Shown: positions 55,402 through 64,000 of the stretch, one piece after another | How positions within the stretch are numbered: position 1 is the stretch's first letter | Layout of the letters: each line of letters begins with the position of its first letter | Source: Sphaerothrix gracilis | GTDB taxonomy: Bacteria; Cyanobacteriota; Cyanobacteriia; Phormidesmidales; Phormidesmidaceae | Direction: 5' to 3' | Assembly: GCF_030405905.1 (NCBI RefSeq) | Contig: NZ_JASATW010000004.1 | Coordinates: 186,001-250,000 of the forward strand | DNA: 64,000 nucleotides | Program-made: the position numbers and the translations under genes | Notes under the pieces: model-generated | What the model was told of the DNA's origin: nothing | The model's input: the letters and a program-made list of their open reading frames with translations, nothing else | Database searches by the model: none

Positions 55402-55767
55402 CTAATCTCCGTAAAGTTGGCGATCGAACTCTTGCATCGCGCCGTAGTCATACACATTAGGTGGCTCTGGGTAACTAACGGCCTGCGCATAAGCTTCGCC
55501 ATTGGGGCCAGTGTAGGTAGGATAAGTTTGCCCTAAACCTGTCGTTGCTGGCTGCTGCGGTCTACTAGCAGGATCAACGGGGGTAAGACCGCTTCCAGAT
55601 TCTTCACAGAACTCACTAAGATCGATAATCTCGCCGCTTTCTGTTTCTAAATAACAGAGTGAATCGCTGGTGGACTGAGCCATTGCTGGTAGCGCAAAAG
55701 CTAGCTCAGCTATCAGAAAGGCTATTAGGCAAGGCAGCATCAGCGCCTTCAGAAAATGTTTAATCAT
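55402..55767 (-). CDS. Small secreted protein
   Basis: 121 aa. Sec signal peptide (MIKHFLKALMLPCLIAF...ALPAMAQS), cleaved near residue 31. The mature part has CYLETESGEIIDLSEFC, a Cys pair framing an acidic motif, then a Pro/Tyr-rich tail (YPTYTGPNGEAYAQ). Short exported cyanobacterial proteins with a similar C-x-n-IDLS-x-x-C motif occur in my memory without function. Own terminator downstream. Confidence 0.65.
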   Translation of the reverse strand: MIKHFLKALMLPCLIAFLIAELAFALPAMAQSTSDSLCYLETESGEIIDLSEFCEESGSGLTPVDPASRPQQPATTGLGQTYPTYTGPNGEAYAQAVSYPEPPNVYDYGAMQEFDRQLYGD

Positions 55768-55893
55768 GGGTTGGTAACCGTGAGAGAACTGTATTGCATT
55801 AAATACGCTGGGCTACAAGCCCTCATGCTTTGACTTAGATTGAGAGACTGTTTCAGCTTGACGAGCAGGCGCAAATAATTTCGGCTCAAAAGC

Positions 55894-56685
55894 TTAGCTT
55901 AGATTGGCGGCTAAAGCCTCCGCTTTGTCCGCTAAAGCCTGGTACTGCTGCAAAAGCTGCTGCGATTGCGTTGTCTCTCCCTGATCGGCTTGTGAATCTG
56001 CCTCTTCCTTCAGTAGCTCAGCGGCTGTGCGGTAATCCGCGATCGCCCCTTGCAGGTTATCGACTGCTTGACGAACTTCGCCGCGCCCGACATAGGCATC
56101 GACGTAAATGTCGCTGATTCGAATGGCATCCCGCAGATCAAAAATTGCCTGGGGATAGTTTTTCAAGTCAGCATAGGCTTTACCCCGGTTGTAGTACCCC
56201 ACCGGATCTTCGGGATAAACCTCCATCGCTTTGCTGAAGTCATCGATCGCCTCTTCGTATTGTCCCAAAGTCATCAGCACTTCGCCGCGACTGTTATAGA
56301 GTCGGGCAAAGAATGGATTGTACTCTAGCGCGTGACTGTAAGCATCTAGGGCCAGAGATAGCTGATCGGTTTCCCGGTAGATGTCTCCCAGATAGCGGTA
56401 GGCCATCTCATAGGTAGAATCGGTGGCGATCGCCTGGGTTAAACCTGCGATCGCCCCTTCCCGATCCCCCTGATAAGCCTTTTCTAAACCCTCATTGAGA
56501 TAGGTTTCAGCTTCCGTTCGTTCAGGCGAAATGTAGTAGGGATACTCAAACGATGGAATACGCTTGCCATGACTGTTCATGTAGGGAGCGTCGGCGTAGG
56601 CTGGCAAAATCGTCAGCGCGATCGCTAGCAAACAGCCGCTAATTATCGTTCTAACTAACCAACTGGCTTGGCCTAAAAAACTCAT
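55894..56685 (-). CDS. Secreted or membrane-anchored TPR protein
   Basis: 263 aa from the ATG at 56685, chosen because GAGG lies eight bases upstream; an ATG at 56721 is in frame but has no such signal. Hydrophobic signal (about 10-32) ending PAYADAP. Then about five TPR units: EGLEKAYQGDREGAIAGLTQ, AYRYLGDIYRETDQLSLALD, LYNSRGEVLMTLGQYEEAID, GYYNRGKAYADLKNYPQAIF and AYVGRGEVRQAVDNLQGAI. A protein-protein scaffold in the periplasm or thylakoid lumen. It follows the multicopper oxidase by 50 bp on the same strand, so an operon is likely. Confidence 0.8.
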   Translation of the reverse strand: MSFLGQASWLVRTIISGCLLAIALTILPAYADAPYMNSHGKRIPSFEYPYYISPERTEAETYLNEGLEKAYQGDREGAIAGLTQAIATDSTYEMAYRYLGDIYRETDQLSLALDAYSHALEYNPFFARLYNSRGEVLMTLGQYEEAIDDFSKAMEVYPEDPVGYYNRGKAYADLKNYPQAIFDLRDAIRISDIYVDAYVGRGEVRQAVDNLQGAIADYRTAAELLKEEADSQADQGETTQSQQLLQQYQALADKAEALAANLS

Positions 56686-56735
56686 AGCGAAAACCTCAGA
56701 AGTAATAGGAACATCTCTCAAACTCCGGAGATTTC

Positions 56736-58394
56736 TTAGAGAGGAGGTACAGAGCTAGGATCGTAAGGCTGCGCCGGTGTGGTTGTAACGGGGTCAGGTC
56801 CGCCTTGGCCTACCTCAAGAGCCCGCATCATGTCGTGGTCTTCATGCACGACGTTGTGGCAGTGGAACATGTACTTGCCTACGTGAGGGCCGAATTTGGT
56901 AAGAACGTTAATTTCTTGGTTTTCGCCTAAATAGATAACGTCTTTGAAGCCGCGCTCATAGTTGTTCAGCCTGCCGTTCTTGCGATTCATCATCAAGAAG
57001 TCAATCAGGTGGATGTGAACCGGGTGATTCCAGCCACCGCCTTTGTTGACGATCTTCCAAATTTCCACGTCCCCTAAGCCAGGATTAGCCTCAACACCGC
57101 CGTCAGCCCAAAAACGTCCGTTAATAGCCCACATGCCGTTGTGGCGCTCGAAGACAATCTCTCGACGACGCTTCACCTGAGACTTGAGGCGATTAACTTC
57201 TTCCTGATAGTTGAAGCCGTCATTGCGTAACTTGTTGGGCAAGGGTGGATTGTAAGAAACCGGCCCGCCAACAACGTCGAAACGCATAATTTTGTTGGTA
57301 CGGGGCAAACGTTCATGGTTCTTTAGCTCACCGTTGCGTAACTCAATCTGAGTCCCAGCCGGATACTTAGCAAAGTCAATGACAACTTCGTAGCGTTCGG
57401 CAACGCCTACAACCAAGTTGCGAGTTTCAACCGGAGACTCCAACAGGCCGCCATCAGAAGCAATTACTGTTAAGGGATCGCGGTTGCTCAGCTTCAGTTT
57501 ATAAGCACGAGAAATGCCTGAGTTGAGAATGCGGAAGCGATACTTGCGGCGCTTCACCTGCATTACCGGCCAGGGCACCCCATTGACCAGTACGATGTCA
57601 CCTTCGAGGTCTTTCTGACCGTTATCGGCGTAAACAAGCTGACCGTCGCGGTCCATAAGCTTATCAGCTATGAGCAGTGGCACATCGTATTCGCCTTTAG
57701 GAATATCCTCTTTCTCATTGGGATCTTCCTCAATGTATAGCGCTGCCAACCCCATGTAGTCGTTGATAGCAGTACGGTGTACGCCGTGATCGTGATACCA
57801 GATAGTAGCAGCTCGATTATTGGGGTAAATGTAATCCTTGAACTGTCCGGGGAAAGAAACATCGTCCGCCCACCCATCGTATTGAGGCAGAGATGCCATG
57901 CCGTGTAGGTGTACAGAAGTGTAGATTTCGTCTCCGTTGCCATCCTTGCCAAAAAGATTGTTGATTTGGCGCACGACGGATTGACGACCGACTACCTGCT
58001 TGATGGTCGGCCCCGGTGCGCTGCCCCCTACAGAGCAGTAGGGATAGATGTTGCGATACTCTGGGCGGCAAGTGGGGCCATAAGCCCAAATTTCAGTCTG
58101 CGTTCCTGGCAAAATCTCCTTGAAGGTCTTCTCCATAGTGATGTCGTAGTAGTCAGTCCCGCTAAAATCTTGGGGACCATTTGAGCCACTGCGATCGTCA
58201 CTTCTAACTGGGGGAAGAACCAGGGGAATTTCAAAATCCCGTCTGTAGAGAGGTGGGCGGCGGGGGCTACGGTAGCCTTCCTCATCGGAAATAATCTGAG
58301 AGCGGGCAACGCGCTGCATTGTGGCAGGCACAATCATAGCTCCGCCTGCGGCTAAGGCAAGCTGAAGCGCCTTGCGACGATTAATTTTAGACAT
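56736..58394 (-). CDS. Multicopper oxidase (CotA/bilirubin-oxidase-like), Tat-type signal
   Basis: 552 aa from the ATG at 58394. N-terminal NRRKALQLALAAGGAM is a probable twin-arginine signal, as expected for an enzyme loaded with copper before export. Copper ligands are complete: HLH (162-164), HDH (201-203), HPVHIHL near residue 470, and HCHNVVHEDHDMM (511-523) with axial Met. This predicts one T1 and one trinuclear T2/T3 centre that reduces O2 to water. Cupredoxin order resembles CotA and bilirubin oxidase. Substrate may be phenolics or metal ions such as Mn(II) or Cu(I). Adjacent to the TPR gene and 4 kb from the di-heme peroxidase. Confidence 0.92.
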   Translation of the reverse strand: MSKINRRKALQLALAAGGAMIVPATMQRVARSQIISDEEGYRSPRRPPLYRRDFEIPLVLPPVRSDDRSGSNGPQDFSGTDYYDITMEKTFKEILPGTQTEIWAYGPTCRPEYRNIYPYCSVGGSAPGPTIKQVVGRQSVVRQINNLFGKDGNGDEIYTSVHLHGMASLPQYDGWADDVSFPGQFKDYIYPNNRAATIWYHDHGVHRTAINDYMGLAALYIEEDPNEKEDIPKGEYDVPLLIADKLMDRDGQLVYADNGQKDLEGDIVLVNGVPWPVMQVKRRKYRFRILNSGISRAYKLKLSNRDPLTVIASDGGLLESPVETRNLVVGVAERYEVVIDFAKYPAGTQIELRNGELKNHERLPRTNKIMRFDVVGGPVSYNPPLPNKLRNDGFNYQEEVNRLKSQVKRRREIVFERHNGMWAINGRFWADGGVEANPGLGDVEIWKIVNKGGGWNHPVHIHLIDFLMMNRKNGRLNNYERGFKDVIYLGENQEINVLTKFGPHVGKYMFHCHNVVHEDHDMMRALEVGQGGPDPVTTTPAQPYDPSSVPPL

Positions 58395-59215
58395 GATGAT
58401 GATGTAACTGTGAACTCTACTCTGAAGGTTGCTATTCTTGCGTTTAGCAGTCAGAAAAGCCAAAAACGGGAAATAAGCTTCCATCAGCTAATGGAGAAAG
58501 TTAAGCCAAAAAGCTTATTGACCACTAGGCCCTTTGGGAAATTTGAAAAACTCTCAGCTAGCAAACTTGCAATAGAATTTTGCAGGTCTGAACCCGAAGG
58601 CAGAACTTATCATGTCGAGGAACCAGCGATCGCACGGGGAAAATTGTGATGGTGGTACCTGATTAATAAGTGAATTAGCTCAGGGCAGATTGGCAAAAGA
58701 TCGTTTTGAAGCCAGTGGAACAAGTCGACCTGCAGTCTGGAAGCAACAACATTAGCCGCTACGACAAGGTAGAAGTAATGTATAAAACCAACTGCACTAC
58801 AGGGAATTACGGAAAAATCAGCAATTGCACCTCGGCAAGTCCAATCAAGCCTTCATAGTTAATTTAACTGCTTTAATAAATTCTGCCAAGGGAAAAAGGG
58901 ATGTTAATCGGCTAGATATGCCTGGGGTAGGGCAATACGCGGCCAGCAAAGACATATCCTGAAGCTGCATTTGGTCCAGCCGATTCCGTTTAGCTTCATT
59001 TAAGTCAGAAAATTTGATTTCAGTGAAAGTAACTAGAAAACTTTTACATAACTTTTATAGCTCGCTGCCTAATTAAAGTTTTCATGAAGAACTTGTCGTC
59101 TTTGTTCTAAGAACTTTATGTCGGTCTGGGGTTGACTTTAGCGAAGATTAAGTTTCGCCGACGCAAATGAACCCTGTTTATGGATTTGCGAAGGTCCTTA
59201 AAAAATGCCAACAAA
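58395..59215. other. Long intergenic region
   Basis: About 820 bp, AT-rich. Plus-strand frame 58410-58649 lacks a start signal and a family, so it is not called. It carries the multicopper oxidase promoter side. No repeat, tRNA or clear hairpin was seen. Confidence 0.4.
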
Positions 59216-59238
59216 AAAGCACCCCCAAGAGAGGTGCT
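59212..59238 (-). terminator. Terminator of the DUF4278 gene
   Basis: On the minus strand AGCACC / GGTGCT with a 9-nt loop (CTCTTGGGG region) followed by six T (59213-59218). It lies 45 bp past the stop. Confidence 0.8.
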
Positions 59239-59282
59239 ATAGATGGAGTTGTAATTTAGCCTGTGAAAGTTGAAACTAGCGC

Positions 59283-59459
59283 TTAATGCACTGTAGCGCC
59301 ACGATACTTTAGTCCCTCAGCTTGGGGCTGAACCGGGACGTGCTTGGCTACATGACGGCGCACAACAGCGCCCCGATAGCGACCAATGACCTCACCTTCA
59401 GCGATCACAACATCAGGCTGGGTCGGTTCGTATTCAACACCGCGATAATGTAAGCTCAT
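59283..59459 (-). CDS. DUF4278 domain protein
   Basis: 58 aa from ATG 59457-59459 to TAA 59283-59285. MSLHYRGVEYEP at the start and GLKYRGATVH at the end are the DUF4278 pattern (L-x-YRG-x-x-Y), found in small cyanobacterial proteins. AAAGAGGCG lies ten bases upstream. An intrinsic terminator follows. Function unknown. Confidence 0.85.
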   Translation of the reverse strand: MSLHYRGVEYEPTQPDVVIAEGEVIGRYRGAVVRRHVAKHVPVQPQAEGLKYRGATVH

Positions 59460-59800
59460 GGATTTTTCGCCTCTTTAACGAATAAACAACGTGGAGAATT
59501 TAAGGAGGCGCGTTCCTTCGGGAGTTTCCCTACTTCCGTTCCCTTGAAGGGGTTTCAGGGGAATGAACGATTTATTTCTGTATCTATTGTTACTATTTCT
59601 GGATCGTTCGTCAAGTGTTTTGTCTGCGATAAATGGCGTAATTGCCGAACGGTGATGGCGGATTCGAAAACTGGCAGGCGGAGCTGAAATGGCTCTATTT
59701 CAAGCGCTTCCGGTATATTGAGGAGTGGTATAGAAGGCTGACGGTTTTGATAAAGCTTGGGGATGCCGCCGAGTTTACGTTAGGCTGAATAACTATTCTT
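59460..59800. other. Divergent promoter region
   Basis: 341 bp between the DUF4278 and creatininase genes. CCCTTGAA / TTCAGGG (59541-59548 with 59554-59560) is a short hairpin in the DUF4278 leader. No ORF supported. Confidence 0.4.
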
Positions 59801-60628
59801 ATGGCGCTCAGAATGCATCATCCGATTCCCGCCGATCGCTATTTTCCCTACCTCACCTGGCAAGATATTAAAACGATGCCGCAGAAAGAATCTGTTGTTA
59901 TCTTGCAGCCAATTGGCGCGATTGAGCAGCACGGCCCCCACCTGCCGCTAGCGGTAGATGCGGCGATCGCCACCACCGTCGTCGGTCGCGCTCTAGAGCA
60001 GCTAGAAGCCGATATTCCCGCCTATGCCCTGCCGCCGCTTTACTACGGCAAGTCCAATGAGCACTGGCACTTCCCCGGCACCATCACCCTATCAGCGCAG
60101 ACGTTGCTGGCGGTTTTGACCGACGTCGCTGAAAGCGTCTATCGGGCCGGATTCCGCAAGCTGGCTTTTGTCAACGCCCACGGCGGTCAGCCGCAGATTT
60201 TGGAAATTGCGGCGCGAGATCTGCACCAGCGCTATGCCGACTTTATGGTATTTCCCCTGTTTGTGTGGCGGGCACCCCACTGTGCGGGCGAACTGCTCAG
60301 CGATCGCGAAAAAGAGTTAGGCATTCACGCCGGCGATGCTGAAACTAGCGTCATGCTGTCGATTTTGCCCGATCAGGTGCGCTTTGAGAAAGCTGTGAAA
60401 GCCTATCCGCCAGAACTACCCGAAAACAGCCTGCTGAGTATGGAAGGGGCACTGCCTTTTGCCTGGGCTACTCGCGATCTCAGCGCCAGCGGCGTTCTCG
60501 GCGATGCTACGGTGGCGAGCCGAGAAAAGGGCGATCGCATTATGGACTCAGTGACTCAGGGATGGGTTGAAGTGATCCGAGATATCTATCACTTTCAGCA
60601 ACCTCAGGTTAGTGAAGACGGAGCTTAG
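59801..60628 (+). CDS. Creatininase family amidohydrolase
   Basis: 275 aa. Creatininase-fold metal sites are visible: QPIGAIEQHGPHLPLAVDA (E-x-H and Asp), NEHWHFPGTITLS, VNAHGGQ and GIHAGDAETSVML. Family members include creatininase, formamide hydrolases of riboflavin synthesis (ArfB) and MftE. No neighbouring gene points to a substrate. A 44-bp gap separates it from the kinase gene, so the two may be co-transcribed. Confidence 0.9.
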   Translation: MALRMHHPIPADRYFPYLTWQDIKTMPQKESVVILQPIGAIEQHGPHLPLAVDAAIATTVVGRALEQLEADIPAYALPPLYYGKSNEHWHFPGTITLSAQTLLAVLTDVAESVYRAGFRKLAFVNAHGGQPQILEIAARDLHQRYADFMVFPLFVWRAPHCAGELLSDREKELGIHAGDAETSVMLSILPDQVRFEKAVKAYPPELPENSLLSMEGALPFAWATRDLSASGVLGDATVASREKGDRIMDSVTQGWVEVIRDIYHFQQPQVSEDGA

Positions 60629-60672
60629 ACAGCCAGAATTTTTCCATATCTATAATGAGGAGCCATTAAAAC

Positions 60673-61512
60673 ATGACTCAGGATCCCGCCAAAGCAAAGA
60701 CCAATGCTAAAGCCGCTAAATCGGCTGCTAAATCTAAAACAGCAAAATCCACATCCACCAGAACTAAGAAAGCTGCTAGTCGCCGCAAGTCATCCTCGCA
60801 GGCAAAAGCAGATGTGAAACCAGTGGCGACTAAAACTCTGGCTGTGGACATTGGCGGCAGCGGCATCAAAGCGCTGGTATTAGACAGTCAAGGCCAACCC
60901 GTTACCGATCGCCTGCGGATTGATACGCCCCATCCCGCTACGCCAGAGGCGGTAGTGGCAACCGTTTCTCACTTAGCGGCAGAGCAGGGCGACTTTGACC
61001 GCGTAGCGGTGGGATTTCCTGGCGTTATCCGCAGTGGCCTGACGCTGACTGCCGTTAATTTAGACGGGGCTTGGCAGGGCTACAACCTACAGACGGCACT
61101 AGAGCAGGTGACGAAGCGGCCTGTGCGGATTGCCAATGATGCTGATATTCAGGGTTGGGGAGCTACCCAAGGGCAAGGAGTAGAGCTGGTACTCACGCTG
61201 GGCACAGGCTTTGGCTCGGCCCTATTTGTGGACGGTCGGCTTGTCCCCAATCTGGAACTGGCCCATCATCCCTTCCGCAAAGGCAAAACCTACGAAGAGC
61301 AGCTAGGGCGGGCGGCTTTAGAGAAAGCGGGACAGAAGAAATGGAACAAGCGTCTGAAAAAGGCGATCGCTCAGATCCAGCATTTATTTAACTACGACCA
61401 CCTTTATATTGGCGGCGGCGAAACAGATAAGATCAGCTTTGAGCTGCCGGAAAACGTCACCATCGTTTCTAATCAGCTAGGGCTGCTTGGCGGCATCAAG
61501 CTCTGGCAGTGA
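60673..61512 (+). CDS. ROK family kinase, polyphosphate glucokinase-like, with basic tail
   Basis: 279 aa. Residues 54-279 are a ROK kinase: LAVDIGGSGIKALVLD (phosphate 1), VAVGFPGVIRSG, NDADIQGWG (catalytic Asp-Ala-Asp), LTLGTGFGSALFVDG and YIGGGETDKI. The pattern LELAHHPFRKGKTYEEQLG is the polyphosphate glucokinase (PpgK) version, which phosphorylates glucose with polyP or ATP. The first 53 residues are Lys/Ala/Ser repeats (AKSAAKSKTAKST), like histone H1 tails, and unusual for the family. The ribosome binding site GAGGAG lies before the ATG. Confidence 0.88.
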   Translation: MTQDPAKAKTNAKAAKSAAKSKTAKSTSTRTKKAASRRKSSSQAKADVKPVATKTLAVDIGGSGIKALVLDSQGQPVTDRLRIDTPHPATPEAVVATVSHLAAEQGDFDRVAVGFPGVIRSGLTLTAVNLDGAWQGYNLQTALEQVTKRPVRIANDADIQGWGATQGQGVELVLTLGTGFGSALFVDGRLVPNLELAHHPFRKGKTYEEQLGRAALEKAGQKKWNKRLKKAIAQIQHLFNYDHLYIGGGETDKISFELPENVTIVSNQLGLLGGIKLWQ

Positions 61513-62104
61513 AGCTGAGGCGGTACTGCACCACCGGCCTAATATCGACGCGGTGAGCGTCTGAGTTAGGCTGCTGATCTAACCCACCAATAGCCCATCA
61601 AATTCTCTGACTGTAGACAACTCAGCAACTGGAACAGCAAAAAGCCCTGTTTTGTGAGGGTCAAAACTCTTTAGTTGGAGTTAAATAGTGGTCTTCAAGT
61701 CCTTTCCCTTCAATGCTTTGAGTGAATATCAGCAAATATAGCCACTGTAACAAGTGGCATAAACATGTCAACAGGGCACTATTGCAGCGCTAAAACAGTA
61801 TGTAAGAGAAACAAAAACAAGTGTTTCTTAGAAGCCAGACAAAAGGAAGAGGTTAAAGTCAGTAGCAAAGATAAACGTAAATCAGTTCTCTCAAACTTTC
61901 TAGAACTGCTTGGCCTTACGTTTATTGTCCGAATGAATTCCTTCAGGCTCCGGCCTGTTCGGGCCTGCCAGCTTTTCCTCACTGCTTAGCTAAAGACAAA
62001 AACTGCATAGTCAAAAACTTTGTAGAAAAATTGCTTGCAGTTTACAAATCAGTCCTTTTCGACGGCTCAACTTCCTATCTCTATGACCTCTTAGGAGAGA
62101 AATC
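61513..62104. other. Intergenic region with nested hairpins
   Basis: 592 bp. GCCACT/AGTGGC (61741-61746 with 61753-61758). ATAAACGTAA (61871-61880) pairs with 61916-61925, and inside it CAGTTCT (61883-61889) pairs with AGAACTG (61902-61908), so 17 pairs nested in 55 bp. A 74-codon frame at 61765-61989 runs over these and is not called. AGGAGA lies before the downstream ATG. Confidence 0.45.
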
Positions 62105-62590
62105 ATGAAACTGTCTCTGCGCTCTTTACTAACCGCTGGCGTTACTTTAGCTGCGATCGCAGTGGTCCCCTTTGCCGCTAACGCCCAAACCGCTCCCACT
62201 GACTACAACTACATCGGTGCGGGTGCTGCTATTGGCGACTTAGGTGATTCCGATGTCGGCCTGGGAATCAACGGTAAGCTCACCCTAGGTGAACAGTTCT
62301 CAGTTCGTCCCGCTGTCCACAGCGACCTCGACTTCGATGATGACGGCACAACCCGCTTCATGCTGCCTGTGACCTATGACTTCAACGCGCCTGATTCTGA
62401 AGGCAATCTCTTCCCCTACATAGGCGGTGGCGTTGCTTTCACCACGGAAGATGATGAGTTCGGCGGTTTAGTCACCGCAGGGGCTGACTATCGTCTCACC
62501 GAGCGCGTAGTGGCTAACGGCTCTGTCAACTGGACCATCAATGACGACAGCGAAGTTAGCGGCTTTGTCGGTCTAGGCTATACGTTCTAG
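62105..62590 (+). CDS. Small outer membrane beta-barrel protein
   Basis: 161 aa. Signal peptide ending AANAQT (about residue 28). The mature ~133 residues alternate polar and hydrophobic positions in strands (YIGAGAAIGDL, RFMLPVTYDF, GLVTAGADYRL, VNGSVNW-like) and end with an aromatic terminal residue after GFVGLGYTF, the typical signal for BAM assembly. Consistent with an eight-stranded OmpA/OMP_b-brl-type barrel. AGGAGAGAA precedes the ATG. Two terminators follow. Confidence 0.85.
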   Translation: MKLSLRSLLTAGVTLAAIAVVPFAANAQTAPTDYNYIGAGAAIGDLGDSDVGLGINGKLTLGEQFSVRPAVHSDLDFDDDGTTRFMLPVTYDFNAPDSEGNLFPYIGGGVAFTTEDDEFGGLVTAGADYRLTERVVANGSVNWTINDDSEVSGFVGLGYTF

Positions 62591-62600
62591 CCAACTCAAA

Positions 62601-62695
62601 GCTAGAGGCGTTCCGGTAACGTCTCTAGCCTCTTTAGCTCCAGTCTTAATCCCTCATGCAGTGCCTCCTTTCCAGTCCGGGAAGGAGGTTTTTTT
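62601..62695 (+). terminator. Two consecutive terminator hairpins
   Basis: First: GCTAGAGGCGTT / AACGTCTCTAGC (62601-62612 with 62618-62629), 12 pairs with one G-U. Second: CCTCCTT / AAGGAGG (62664-62670 with 62682-62688), then seven T (62689-62695), a canonical intrinsic terminator. Confidence 0.85.
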
Positions 62696-62834
62696 GCCGT
62701 GATGAGACGATTTGCACAGCTGAGTGACCTTCCGATCTCCGGCAGTCATAATAGACAGCACGGGGCAGTGCTTACTCTATATAGAGTCCAACCAAAATGA
62801 CTAGGAGCCAAAATGGCACTAGCGCTAACACCCA

Positions 62835-64000
62835 CTAGCCAGCCTTTTCCGGGAGAACATCTTGTAGCAGCGGCGCTAGCTCATCTTTGAGCTGACCGGC
62901 GCGAATAAACTCGGCATAGGTATCAGATTCGATTGCCAGCAGCTCTTCTCGGAGCTGTTCCGCCGCATATTCCTGCAGCTCTGGCTTGTTTTGCTGTAGC
63001 TGATCTAAACTTTCCTGCACCTCCTCTAGCTGACCTTCCACCAGCGCCATCTGATAGCGGCCAAACTCTGGCTCAATTTCCTGGCGGGTTTCTAAAGTAC
63101 GCAGGCGATCGAGGACTCGATTAAGGGCTACCCGTCGTGCCACGAGCTGGGTATATTCCTGTCGTAGGGGCTGATCGCCCAGTAACCCTAGCCGCACTAG
63201 CAAAAATTTAGTCGTGAGTCCCTGGACGAGCAGGGTAAACAGCATAACCCCAAAGACGATGGCAATCACCTCGTCGCGTTCATTCGCTAGAACAACCGGC
63301 ACGCTCAGCGCCAGCGCCACGGAAACCGATCCCCTGAGTCCGCCCCACCACAGAACGATCTGATTGCCGAGCGAAATGTCTTTGTCAATCATTCGATTGC
63401 TGATGAAGCCAAGCCCGAAAATACTGATGGCGCGCGTCACCGTGAGCAAAATAATCGCCGTGACGATAGAGTCTAAGTGCTCAATCAGGCCCTCAAAGCG
63501 TACCTGATCGCCAATTAGCAGGAAGACAATAGAGTTGACAAAAAAGGCCAGGAACTCCCAAAACTCTGAAACGACTAGCCGGGTGCGCGGATTCATGCCA
63601 ATTCGCGAGCCAAAGTTGCCCAAAATCAGGCCGGTGGTGACTACGGCAATGACTCCAGAACCGCCCAGTTCTTCTGCGACCAGATACGTGCCATAGGCCG
63701 ACACTAGGGTCAGTGACTGCTCCACTAAAGGCAAATCGAAGCGCTGGGTCAAGAAAGAAATGCCAAAGCCAATTAAAGCGCCAATACTGACCCCCACGCC
63801 GACAAAAACAAAAAACTGGGCCAGCGTCACCGAAATATCGAACTGCTCGATCCCTAAAGCAATGCCAATCAGCAGGTTGTAGGCCACTACAGCAACGCCG
63901 TCATTGAACAGGCTTTCCCCTTCCATTAGGGTTGTTAGCCGTTTGTCTACCCCCAGTTCACGAAACAGGGCCACTACGGAAACCGGATCGGTGGCCGACA
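62835..64000 (-). CDS. CPA1 (NhaP-type) Na+/H+ antiporter, C-terminal part
   Basis: The frame is open beyond an internal ATG at 63974 to the window edge, where SATDPVSVVALFRELG reads on; the gene's 5' part is outside. Visible are LMEGESLFNDGVAVVAYN (NhaP ion-site Asp-containing helix), about eight further membrane helices, NQIVLWWGGLRGSVSVALAL (the conserved W-x-G-L-R-G motif) and a cytosolic C-terminal tail of about 115 residues rich in Glu/Gln/Leu. Exchanges Na+ (or Ca2+) for H+. Tail coiled coil may regulate it. Confidence 0.93.
   Translation of the reverse strand, partial: SATDPVSVVALFRELGVDKRLTTLMEGESLFNDGVAVVAYNLLIGIALGIEQFDISVTLAQFFVFVGVGVSIGALIGFGISFLTQRFDLPLVEQSLTLVSAYGTYLVAEELGGSGVIAVVTTGLILGNFGSRIGMNPRTRLVVSEFWEFLAFFVNSIVFLLIGDQVRFEGLIEHLDSIVTAIILLTVTRAISIFGLGFISNRMIDKDISLGNQIVLWWGGLRGSVSVALALSVPVVLANERDEVIAIVFGVMLFTLLVQGLTTKFLLVRLGLLGDQPLRQEYTQLVARRVALNRVLDRLRTLETRQEIEPEFGRYQMALVEGQLEEVQESLDQLQQNKPELQEYAAEQLREELLAIESDTYAEFIRAGQLKDELAPLLQDVLPEKAG

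Noticed and set aside
58410..58649. 79-codon plus-strand ORF upstream of the multicopper oxidase
   Set aside because: No start signal or recognisable sequence; overlaps the oxidase leader.
61765..61989. 74-codon plus-strand ORF
   Set aside because: Basic, low-complexity translation across nested hairpins; no ribosome binding site.

Overview
The window is chromosomal DNA of a cyanobacterium. The evidence is dense HIP1 octamers (GCGATCGC), phosphoribulokinase with the Cys19/Cys41 redox pair, the crtP-crtB carotenoid pair and a CrtD-type desaturase, the fused panC-cmk gene, a DnaX intein, and several cyanobacteria-type families (DUF3318, DUF4278, CIA30, YggT). I cannot name the genus from sequence alone. 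No tRNA, rRNA or CRISPR array was seen.

Layout. 0-8 kb: 5' end of xseA, recA with a LexA-box-like site, prk, htpG, yggT. 6-14 kb: a signalling island with a four-part response regulator, a 1305-residue CBS/PAS/GAF histidine kinase and two small receiver proteins. 14-16 kb: a membrane fatty acid desaturase paired with a probable heme-oxygenase-like diiron oxidase. 16-32 kb: mostly housekeeping and cell-envelope genes (CIA30, Uma2, DUF3318, crtD, a 2OG-Fe(II) oxygenase, prohibitin, purM, rlpA, panC/cmk, ruvA, a coaD cluster, miaE, aroQ) plus an unlisted 46-residue gene. 32-41 kb: cinA, a GT39-type glycosyltransferase, a WecA/TagO-type transferase, glyA, crtP-crtB and a MIF-like tautomerase.

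41-44 kb: dnaX carries a 430-residue intein. Inside the intein coding sequence, in a different reading frame of the same strand, lies a complete 331-codon LAGLIDADG homing endonuclease gene with two Cys-rich finger-like motifs. The in-frame intein linker has no recognisable endonuclease motifs. This overlapping arrangement is the most striking feature of the window.

44-50 kb: an FAH-family hydrolase, rpsF, a coiled-coil protein, rsgA, an apparently structured RNA region and a CocE-type hydrolase. 50-58.4 kb is an accessory, export-oriented region: a large di-heme (MauG/CcpA-type) peroxidase, a secreted-protein gene cut in its signal-peptide codons by a 759-bp IS1-family element, small secreted proteins, a TPR protein and a Tat-type multicopper oxidase. 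59-64 kb: a DUF4278 protein, a creatininase-family amidohydrolase, a ROK (polyphosphate glucokinase-like) kinase with a histone-like basic tail, a small outer-membrane barrel protein and the 3' part of a CPA1 Na+/H+ antiporter.
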